NCBI RefSeq assembly: GCF_009928415.1
Contig: NZ_JAABNN010000004.1
Coordinates: 257,742-321,741 of the forward strand
DNA: 64,000 bases
From: Bacillus sp. USDA818B3_A
Lineage (GTDB): Bacteria; Bacillota; Bacilli; Bacillales; Cytobacillaceae
Direction: 5' to 3'
The notes under the pieces were generated by a model. It saw only the letters and a list, made by a program, of their open reading frames with translations. It ran no database searches and had not been told where the DNA came from. Positions 7,576-14,296 of this stretch are shown here, piece by piece. The first letter of the stretch is position 1; each line of letters starts with the position of its first letter. Both the position numbers and the translations under genes were made by a program.

Positions 7576-9372
7576 TTAGTAGTTGGATCCCCTTGCAGCT
7601 CCAGGTTGACCAGATACTGGTCTCTCTTTGTTGTTAGGGTTACCTAAGAATTGTTCACCTTGACCATGACATGCATAACATACTGACATACCAGTATAAC
7701 GTTTTAATGCAGATGATGGGTTAGGGTCTTTTAAATAATCAAGTGCAGCAGTAGGAGTCATTCCTGCTTCTACTTTTTCAAAATAGTTTTGATCGTTTGC
7801 ATCACTCATTAACTGAGATTCTGAACCGTGCGCAAAGTGACAGCGTACACACGTTAAATTGTCAGCTCCTGTTTTGTGGCGGTGAGCTGTTGTGTAAGTA
7901 CCAGTGTCATTTGTACGTGTAGCAGATAGATAGTCTGTGTGACATGCTGAGCAATATTTGCTCATTTGAAGACCACTGTCCACAACATAGTTTGCATTTG
8001 CAGTATCAAATAGAGAAGCAATATTATCTGTTGTTTCAACATCAACACCGATAGCGATTTGAGCAGTTGAAACATTGTCTACCGCTGAACCAGATGCAAA
8101 ACCATCTTTCCAAACAACGTTTAATGTGTTTGTAATGTCAGTTCCAGTTGAATCCTTAAAGAATGTGTCTGCATTACTAAATGGAGCACCTACGTGACCT
8201 TTGTCTCTTAACCATAAAGAGTAATCGGCAACATATTTACTTCCATCCCATCTGTAAGTTTGGATGACCTTGTCTCCAGCAGCCAATTTAGCACGAGAAT
8301 ATAAGTAGCCGTACTTAGTTTTATCAGTAGAGATATCACTAGCAGTAAGAGTTTTCTTTACTAGAATGTAAGGTGTGCTGAATGTTGTTGGCACTGTTGA
8401 GTTAACACTAAGATTTTGGAATAACTTTCCGTTTTGAGTATCCTTAGTTGTAGTAGAATAAGCTACTTGCGCCCAGCCCATAGGGTCTAAGTTCAAGTTG
8501 TTTTCGCTTGAAGTACCAGAACCGTGCGCAGCGTGACAGCTTGCACAATCAAATTCTGCACCCCAAGTACTTGCCCCTACTGAGCCTTTTGCTGTATCAG
8601 GATTGTTGTTTCCTCCTGGTGCAGCACTCACTTGTAAAGAGCCGTCTGCATCATGAAGGGAACCATTGTGTCCTGCTGTCTGAACGTTGAATGTCCCTGA
8701 AATGCTATCAGCATTTTCCTCTGAAACTGGAGCAAATGAGTTATAGGCACCTGTTGTACCATCATGACATGCGGAACATGTGCTGTAAGTACCGTCTTTA
8801 AATAATAAGTATTCGCCGTCAGCTGCTGTATGTGTTTGGTGACAGCTAGCACAAGAGTTTGTGTTGTTAGTATAGAAACCATGAACTTTTTGACCAGTTC
8901 TTTGTTTTCTTGTATTGTTGTAACCAGTTTGGTTAGCGTTTTGTAATCCGCTGCCGTCTTTATCCACATGGTCATCTGGTAATTGATACATACCAGTGTT
9001 ATGTGAATCAGTAACTAAACCAGTAGATTTAGAAAGTGGCGTTGTTCCATATCTAGCATAAAGTTCTACTGTATAAACAGTGCCAGGTGTTACAACTGAA
9101 GCAGGAATTGTTACACTCCCCTTAAGAGTTGTAGCATCAACATGGATGTCATAATAACTTTTTACAACTGTATCACCTAATTTAAGTGACATGTCATAAC
9201 TTGAATCCTTTGTTTCTCCATTCGCTGTATTTGCATTAAATGGAACCACAAGATCTAAACCAGATTGATATGGCTTTAGTCCATATGGATCTTTCGCGAA
9301 TGCAGCAGTGCTAAGGATTCCCACTAAAAAGATGGCAAGAATTAGTGAGAAACTCATTTTGATCTTACTCAT
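7576..9372 (-). CDS. Secreted hexaheme c-type cytochrome
   Basis: A 598-residue protein with a clear Sec signal peptide; cleavage is likely after STAAFA (residue 26/27). A heme-free beta-rich domain covers about 30-140. Six CXXCH motifs lie near residues 174, 199, 277, 473, 507 and 565. Two carry the paired form CXXCHxxHG (CASCHAAHG, CVRCHFAHG), in which the extra His usually ligates a neighbouring heme. The 190-residue gap between hemes 3 and 4 is another heme-free domain. No anchor or sorting signal follows the signal peptide, so it is either free or assembled outside the membrane. It is last in an operon with NapC-type cytochromes, a TPR and an NHL protein. An extracellular electron carrier, possibly polymeric, is inferred. 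GGGAGG precedes the ATG. Confidence 0.88.
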   Translation of the reverse strand: MSKIKMSFSLILAIFLVGILSTAAFAKDPYGLKPYQSGLDLVVPFNANTANGETKDSSYDMSLKLGDTVVKSYYDIHVDATTLKGSVTIPASVVTPGTVYTVELYARYGTTPLSKSTGLVTDSHNTGMYQLPDDHVDKDGSGLQNANQTGYNNTRKQRTGQKVHGFYTNNTNSCASCHQTHTAADGEYLLFKDGTYSTCSACHDGTTGAYNSFAPVSEENADSISGTFNVQTAGHNGSLHDADGSLQVSAAPGGNNNPDTAKGSVGASTWGAEFDCASCHAAHGSGTSSENNLNLDPMGWAQVAYSTTTKDTQNGKLFQNLSVNSTVPTTFSTPYILVKKTLTASDISTDKTKYGYLYSRAKLAAGDKVIQTYRWDGSKYVADYSLWLRDKGHVGAPFSNADTFFKDSTGTDITNTLNVVWKDGFASGSAVDNVSTAQIAIGVDVETTDNIASLFDTANANYVVDSGLQMSKYCSACHTDYLSATRTNDTGTYTTAHRHKTGADNLTCVRCHFAHGSESQLMSDANDQNYFEKVEAGMTPTAALDYLKDPNPSSALKRYTGMSVCYACHGQGEQFLGNPNNKERPVSGQPGAARGSNY

Positions 9373-9392
9373 TCCAAAAACCTCCCATTTTT

Positions 9393-9426
9393 TCTCTCTT
9401 TCTCTCTCTCTTTTTCTCTCTTCATT
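9393..9426 (-). other. Polypurine (GA-rich) leader tract before the hexaheme gene
   Basis: On the minus strand the mRNA leader is almost pure G and A between the mini-ORF and the ribosome-binding site of the hexaheme gene. It may keep the leader unstructured or affect mRNA stability. No protein-coding signal is seen. Confidence 0.5.
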
Positions 9427-9429
9427 TTT

Positions 9430-9468
9430 CTATTTCCTTTGAAACCTATGTCCTTCTTCTTGATGCAT
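9430..9468 (-). CDS. Possible 12-codon leader peptide with an ideal Shine-Dalgarno sequence
   Basis: AAGGAGGTGA, the perfect complement of the 16S tail, sits directly before an ATG at 9468. The frame encodes MHQEEGHRFQRK and stops at 9430. It lies between the NHL gene stop (9493) and the hexaheme start (9372). Such a strong site with no longer frame suggests a leader peptide or a ribosome-loading site rather than a functional protein. Confidence 0.35.
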   Translation of the reverse strand: MHQEEGHRFQRK

Positions 9469-9492
9469 CACCTCCTTCAATGGTTTAACAGA

Positions 9493-10470
9493 TTAATAGT
9501 ATAGACCGACCCTTTGGTTAACCGTATCAGTTACAAAAACTTCTCCTTTATCGTCAACAAATAATCCGTTGGGCAAATAGAATTGTTCTTTTTCGGCTCC
9601 CATGGTTCCAAACTGATAAACCTGTTTACCATTTTTATCAAATCCGTATATGTTATGAGTCATGTTATCAACCATTAGCAGTGTCCCATCACCCAAAACA
9701 CCCACACCGCGCGGATTGACAAACTTAGATTCACCTTTTCCATCTGTTGAACCATTTATAATACGAGTGAATTTACCATCTTTATTAAAAATGACGATCC
9801 GCTGGTTCCCGGTATCAGACACAATAATATTTTGATCCTCATCAATAGTTACTGAATTTGGTGCATTTAATAGGTCGTCTATGCTAGAGGCAGCGGTAAT
9901 TTCTAATAATTTTTTTCCTTCTAAGCTATAAACCATTACCTTATTTTGTTGGATATCAGTAATGTATAACTTTTTGTTATAAATCCTTAGTCCGCCAGGC
10001 GACTTAATAAAATCAGCCTTTTTATTTTCATCGGTAAAGTATTTAATAAACTTTCCTTTTGGAGTAAAAACAGAAATTTTACCATTGTAAAGATCAGCAA
10101 CATAGACATTTCCATCTTTGTCTCCGGTAATGCCATAAGGAAATTGGAATTCACCATCTCCAGTCCCTTTTTTACCAAACTTAAATATAGGGGTCCCAGA
10201 TGTATCAAATACTTGAATCTGTTGATGGTTTGTATCTGAAACGTAAACATATTCACCTATTTTTGTGACATCCATTGGTTTACTAAGAGGTGTTTCCATG
10301 TCCCCCTGTAAATAGTAACTTAACTCTGGCGGACCGCCCTTAACAGTACTTGCCACCTTTACAGCATCATCCTGAAGATTGAAGAAGTAAATGACAGCAA
10401 ATAACACAGCAGTAAGACCAACGATGGTGCCCATCCATATATACATGGTTTTCTTCTTCAAGGAATCCAT
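9493..10470 (-). CDS. Membrane-anchored NHL-repeat beta-propeller protein
   Basis: 325 residues with a single N-terminal transmembrane helix (about residues 9-30). NHL-type repeats then cover the rest. Recurrent wording such as YVSDTNHQQIQVFD, YVADLYNGKISVF, IVSDTGNQRIVIFN and FVTDTVNQRVGLYY marks about six blades, enough for a closed propeller outside the membrane. NHL propellers bind proteins or polymers, and similar genes often neighbour multiheme cytochromes in metal reducers. It lies 9 nt after the TPR gene and before the secreted hexaheme cytochrome, so a role in export, assembly or docking of that cytochrome is inferred. AGGAG abuts the ATG at 10470, so initiation at the TTG at 10461 is also possible. 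Confidence 0.85.
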   Translation of the reverse strand: MDSLKKKTMYIWMGTIVGLTAVLFAVIYFFNLQDDAVKVASTVKGGPPELSYYLQGDMETPLSKPMDVTKIGEYVYVSDTNHQQIQVFDTSGTPIFKFGKKGTGDGEFQFPYGITGDKDGNVYVADLYNGKISVFTPKGKFIKYFTDENKKADFIKSPGGLRIYNKKLYITDIQQNKVMVYSLEGKKLLEITAASSIDDLLNAPNSVTIDEDQNIIVSDTGNQRIVIFNKDGKFTRIINGSTDGKGESKFVNPRGVGVLGDGTLLMVDNMTHNIYGFDKNGKQVYQFGTMGAEKEQFYLPNGLFVDDKGEVFVTDTVNQRVGLYY

Positions 10471-10479
10471 CTCCTGTTC

Positions 10480-11169
10480 TTATTTGTTTTTCGAATTTAA
10501 TCTATCTAAAGCGTTCAATGCAGGTTTATAGGTTGGATCAAATGATAATGATTCTTTGAACAATTGCTCTGCTTCTTTTTTCTTACCTTGAGCTTCTGCA
10601 ACTAATCCAGCTTCATAAATAACATCAGTATTTCCGTTTTTTAACCGATATGCTTCTTGTAATGCCTCTGTTGCTTTGTCATACATCTTTAATTTTCTAT
10701 AGCTTCTGCCTTTTAAAAGATGGCCTTTATAGTCCCTCGGAGAGATCTTTACAGCCTTGATAGCCATCTGTAAGGCATCATCAATACGTTTTTCTTTGTC
10801 ATATACAATGCTCAAGTTGAGATAAGCATCAAAATAGTTTTTATCTAAGCTCTTTGCCGTTTGGTATTGTTTAATAGCTGCACTATCATCACCTTTTAAA
10901 TAGTAGGTGTAACCAAGCTGGATTCTAAGTTTAGGATCATTTGGTTTTTCATCCACCTGCTCTTTGTAAAAAGTTAACTGTTTATCGAGTTGCGCATCTT
11001 TTTTATTCCAAAGATATTTATCACTAACGTAATAACCAGCGGATAAACAAATTGCTAATGTGACAGCAAGAATAATCAAAGATTGCCACCAGGTAACTCT
11101 ATCTTTTTTTGCCTTTTTTGCCTTTTCTCTTGAAGGTTCTTGGGCATTAGGCTGAATAGCACTTTCCAT
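10480..11169 (-). CDS. Membrane-anchored TPR protein of the cytochrome operon
   Basis: 229 residues: a short basic cytoplasmic N-terminus, one transmembrane helix (about 29-48) and three to four tetratricopeptide repeats (about 70-220). Examples are LRIQLGYTYYLKGDDSAAIKQY, FDAYLNLSIVYDKEKRIDDAL and TEALQEAYRLK; the last ends in PTYKPALNALDRL. The TPR part should face outside the membrane. TPR proteins of this kind serve as assembly scaffolds in cytochrome c biogenesis. The gene lies 29 nt after the dodecaheme gene and 9 nt before the NHL gene. GGAGGG precedes the ATG. Its exact partner is unknown. Confidence 0.8.
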   Translation of the reverse strand: MESAIQPNAQEPSREKAKKAKKDRVTWWQSLIILAVTLAICLSAGYYVSDKYLWNKKDAQLDKQLTFYKEQVDEKPNDPKLRIQLGYTYYLKGDDSAAIKQYQTAKSLDKNYFDAYLNLSIVYDKEKRIDDALQMAIKAVKISPRDYKGHLLKGRSYRKLKMYDKATEALQEAYRLKNGNTDVIYEAGLVAEAQGKKKEAEQLFKESLSFDPTYKPALNALDRLNSKNK

Positions 11170-11198
11170 ATTAGCCCTCCTAATCTAGTAAATTACAA

Positions 11199-12359
11199 TT
11201 ATTCCTTATGACAGGCTGTACACTTAGGCTTATAGTGACATGTATAACATTTATCAACCGGTTTTTGCGTGTCAGATAACGGGATTGGATGCCCTTCTTT
11301 ATAATTCTTCTCTGCATGACTGGCTGGATGGCAAGTGTTACAAGTGACTGTATTAGTTTTATTGAATCCTGTTTTTTGATAATCGTGACAGGTTAAACAT
11401 TTTTGTTTATCTTTTTCAGCCAGTGGGCCGTGTAAATTAACAAACCCTTTTACGTGACTTGCAGGTCTTGTTGAGTGGCAGTCCTTACAGAAAGTATTTT
11501 CCCTTGCATAATCTTCTGCTGAAATTGATTTATTGGTAACAGTTCCTGTCGAAAGAAATTGTTGGGTCGGCGATATACTCTTTAAATCTTGTATCACTTC
11601 ATCTGACATGTATTGATGACAGCTATTGCATTTGTCAATATCCTTTTTAGCAGCTTCGCCATGTTCTCCTGTTTTAAATGTTGCCTGTTTATGAGATTTA
11701 GGATACATATCGCTTGAATGACATGTTTTACATTCATTTGAAACTTCGCGTGCCTCATGGCATTCAATACAAGTTTCCATTTTGGTCCTTGTGAACTTAA
11801 TCTCACTCATCATTGATTTTCCAAGTGAGCTATCCCACTTGTCATAATCTGATTTGAACGTTACATTCCTTTCAGAGATTTTCCCGTGTGCAACACCGCT
11901 GTGACATTGTGTACATTTAATATCTTTCGCTAAATGTTTATCATGCGGAATGATTAAATCACCAGAAGAGGTCACTTGACGGTTATTCATATCATGACAT
12001 TGTTCACAGGCCGAATTAGGTATCTCTTTCGGCATTTGGATTGGCGCTGTATACGTATTTGTTTCCTTTGCAAAAATTTTAGTAATTCCTTCTGCTTTAT
12101 CTTTGGCTATATTTTTGGCCCCCGGCTGTACATGGCAGCTTACACAGTCAACCTCACTATGGGAAGAAGCTTTCCAAGTATAGTATTCAGGTTTCATCTC
12201 ATGACAGGATGAACAAAAAGATGAACTTGAGCTTGCCTCTAGCCCAAATGTACCTAAGGCAAAAAACAGGGCTAGAAACAAGACTGTTAGTGTCAAAATT
12301 TTTATTAATTTATAACGATATTGCGGAGGGGCCGAGCGTGTTTCTTTTTCTTCTTCCAT
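11199..12359 (-). CDS. NapC/NirT-type membrane cytochrome with 12 CXXCH motifs
   Basis: 386 residues with one N-terminal membrane helix (about 20-40) and then a CSSCHEMKPEY motif, the signature opening of NapC/NirT quinol-oxidising cytochromes. Twelve CXXCH motifs are spread through the rest. The first four match the NapC tetraheme core and the last eight form an extension ending in CTACHKE. NapC-family proteins take electrons from menaquinol and pass them to partners outside the membrane. Together with the upstream decaheme paralogue it could form a long heme wire through the periplasm-like space and wall. Its start is 24 nt after the decaheme stop, and GGAGGG lies before the ATG. Confidence 0.88.
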   Translation of the reverse strand: MEEEKETRSAPPQYRYKLIKILTLTVLFLALFFALGTFGLEASSSSSFCSSCHEMKPEYYTWKASSHSEVDCVSCHVQPGAKNIAKDKAEGITKIFAKETNTYTAPIQMPKEIPNSACEQCHDMNNRQVTSSGDLIIPHDKHLAKDIKCTQCHSGVAHGKISERNVTFKSDYDKWDSSLGKSMMSEIKFTRTKMETCIECHEAREVSNECKTCHSSDMYPKSHKQATFKTGEHGEAAKKDIDKCNSCHQYMSDEVIQDLKSISPTQQFLSTGTVTNKSISAEDYARENTFCKDCHSTRPASHVKGFVNLHGPLAEKDKQKCLTCHDYQKTGFNKTNTVTCNTCHPASHAEKNYKEGHPIPLSDTQKPVDKCYTCHYKPKCTACHKE

Positions 12360-12383
12360 AAAAGCGTCCCTCCAGATTAAGAA

Positions 12384-13781
12384 TTAATTTTTTGCATCAT
12401 CTTTAAAGCCCGTTCTATGACAATATTGACAATAAACATCTGTTGGTGCTTTTGGTGTGGTTGTACCTTCTGCAGGTTTCTCATTATCATGGCAGACAAA
12501 ACATTCCTCTTTCTGATCTGCTGTTTTCGCTTTACTAGCATGAGCAGTTAACCATTGATCACTGTTCCCATGACCAGCAGGGCGGTCTGTATGACAGGCA
12601 CTGCAGTATTTATTAATACGTGTTTGCTCTTTTACAACCGTTAGGTTTGGTTCATAATTAGGAGTTTCTTTCATTTTTAGCAGAGAGATTATATCTTCTT
12701 TTGGAATGGCTCTTGACCATTTTGAATCCTGGTGACAGTCCATACACTGATCCAGCTTGTTGATCGCTGTGGTACCGTGATTTCCATTCCATCCTTCTAC
12801 TTTATGACTCTTAGGAACTTCTATCTTTTTATGACAAGTTTCACAAGCCATTGAGAGCTTGACATCTTTTTGCTGCTTACCAATCGCTTGCAGGATAATT
12901 TCTTGTGTTTTTTGGTCATGCACTGCGGCTGTTTCTGCATCCGTTTTTTCAGTTTCCGTTGCTGCAGGTTCAGTAGAAACAGTAGTTGCTTTACCAGTTG
13001 GCTCTTCTTTATTCTCCTCAAGTGTTTTCTCAACCTCTTCAGGATTTGGCGGCACGCTGTATGCAGGGTCAAGCCATGGTTTCACACCGTTGTTTACTTG
13101 ATCATGACAGTCAATGCATGTCCCCATATTCGGTCTTAAATATTTTTCTTCCATTAACTTTTCAGCGTTTTCTGCTGTCCATTTTCCGCGAACCTCTTCT
13201 GTATTAATGCCGCGAGTCGCCATTTTCGCATGAACAACCCCTGCGTGACAGGTAATACAAGGAACTCCTTCTTCGATATGTCCTTTGTGGTTCACCTTTA
13301 AATCACCTGAAGCGGTAACTAAGCGGTTTTTCGAGTGACATTGTAAACAGTTTTCATTGGAGACGGCTTCTTCTTCTGTCTGTACAATCTGTTCTGGTAC
13401 TCCAGTTGCGTGATAATACAATTCCTTCAGTGATTTCATTTTGTGTGTGATCATATTTACCGCCCCCGGCTTAATATGACACTGGACACAGGAAATCTGA
13501 TTATGGGCGCTGGCTGTATAGGAAGAATATTCTGGCTGCATTTCATGACAGCTCGCACAAAATGTTGGAGAGTTGGTCATCTGTAAGACTCCATATCCCC
13601 CGCCAAACACAACTATACAACCAACTAATGAAACAAATAATAACTTCCATCTATTAACTGGATTTTTCCAGTCAATCGCTCTGAACTTTTGCCAGAGTTT
13701 ACGAATCGGGCCAATGTTTTTTCTCTTTTTTCTAGTTTCGGGTTCTGTCTCTGTATGTTTCTTTTTCCCCCAGATGGCCAC
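12384..13781 (-). CDS. NapC/NirT-type membrane cytochrome with 10 CXXCH motifs
   Basis: About 465 residues: a basic cytoplasmic start, one membrane helix (FVSLVGCIVVFGGGYGVL), then CASCHEMQPEYSSY, a NapC/NirT opening. Ten CXXCH motifs follow (CASCH, CVQCH, CLQCH, CITCH, CIDCH, CETCH, CMDCH, CSACH, CFVCH, CQYCH). Between hemes 5 and 6 lies a charged Glu/Thr/Ala-rich linker of about 70 residues. It is the first gene of the operon and a paralogue of the dodecaheme protein, so a menaquinol dehydrogenase feeding the outward chain is inferred. The start is set at GTG 13781 because GAAGGGTGA sits at good distance; the ATG at 13799 lacks a site. Confidence 0.87.
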   Translation of the reverse strand: MAIWGKKKHTETEPETRKKRKNIGPIRKLWQKFRAIDWKNPVNRWKLLFVSLVGCIVVFGGGYGVLQMTNSPTFCASCHEMQPEYSSYTASAHNQISCVQCHIKPGAVNMITHKMKSLKELYYHATGVPEQIVQTEEEAVSNENCLQCHSKNRLVTASGDLKVNHKGHIEEGVPCITCHAGVVHAKMATRGINTEEVRGKWTAENAEKLMEEKYLRPNMGTCIDCHDQVNNGVKPWLDPAYSVPPNPEEVEKTLEENKEEPTGKATTVSTEPAATETEKTDAETAAVHDQKTQEIILQAIGKQQKDVKLSMACETCHKKIEVPKSHKVEGWNGNHGTTAINKLDQCMDCHQDSKWSRAIPKEDIISLLKMKETPNYEPNLTVVKEQTRINKYCSACHTDRPAGHGNSDQWLTAHASKAKTADQKEECFVCHDNEKPAEGTTTPKAPTDVYCQYCHRTGFKDDAKN

Positions 13782-13883
13782 TTCACTCACCCTTCCCATA
13801 TCGGACTTTTTCTCTATTTATTTTCCAATTAAACCTCTCTAAAGGTAGTATCTAACATTGCAAGAGTATATTCCAATGTACAA

Positions 13884-13892
13884 TTTGTGAAT
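13884..13892 (+). promoter_or_regulatory. Candidate ResD-type box
   Basis: TTTGTGAAT matches the consensus proposed for the response regulator ResD of Bacillus, which controls respiratory cytochromes. It lies about 105 nt before the first cytochrome gene. A near match (ATTGTGAAT) is at 14257-14265. A single 9-mer is weak evidence. Confidence 0.35.
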
Positions 13893-13930
13893 ATTTTTTC
13901 ATACTTCACCATAGGTTGTTTTTACCTAAA

Positions 13931-13950
13931 AACAACATACAAATGTTGTT
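13931..13950. promoter_or_regulatory. Inverted repeat in the divergent cytochrome/secA region
   Basis: A perfect 8-bp palindrome, AACAACAT - 4 nt - ATGTTGTT, with operator-like geometry and no T tail. The protein that binds it is unknown. Confidence 0.4.
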
Positions 13951-13980
13951 ATACAGGGGTTTAGTTAGCACTATGCGCAC

Positions 13981-13999
13981 ATTGTTAAATTTGAACAAT
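13981..13999. promoter_or_regulatory. Second inverted repeat in the divergent region
   Basis: ATTGTT - 7 nt - AACAAT. It shares the AACAA/TTGTT wording of the repeat at 13931, so the two may be paired operator sites. The rest of the ~500-bp gap between the decaheme gene and secA shows no open frame with a ribosome-binding site. Confidence 0.35.
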
Positions 14000-14187
14000 A
14001 TTAATTTTTATACAAAATACAGTTAACTTATGCAAAACATATACATATTTTTGTCCTCCCCAGTCTTACTGCCATCAGTCTGTCATAATTGACGAAAAAT
14101 CGAATCTTTGATAACGCTTTATTAGTCGTTTCATGCTCAGATAATATATAATAGTAGAATCACGGTTTTTACTCCGCTTTAACATTG

Positions 14188-14216
14188 TTGTCACTGTAAA
14201 AAGTAAATGGTAAGAT
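14188..14216 (+). promoter_or_regulatory. Candidate sigma-A promoter for secA
   Basis: TTGTCA (14188-14193), a 17-nt spacer and TAAGAT (14211-14216), about 80 nt before the secA ATG. Confidence 0.5.
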
Positions 14217-14296
14217 GAAAAGTGATATTATTGTACATTTGACAGGGTTATTTTTTATTGTGAATTAGTCTCAGGATAAAGGAGCGTTCATCAGGT

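Noticed and set aside
12821..13207. Several 70-90-codon frames over the decaheme gene
   Set aside because: Shadows of the linker region; none has a start signal or family resemblance.
13884..13904. Rex or Fnr operator before the cytochrome operon
   Set aside because: TTGTGAAT is followed by an imperfect second half with wrong spacing; only the ResD-like half-site was kept, at low confidence.
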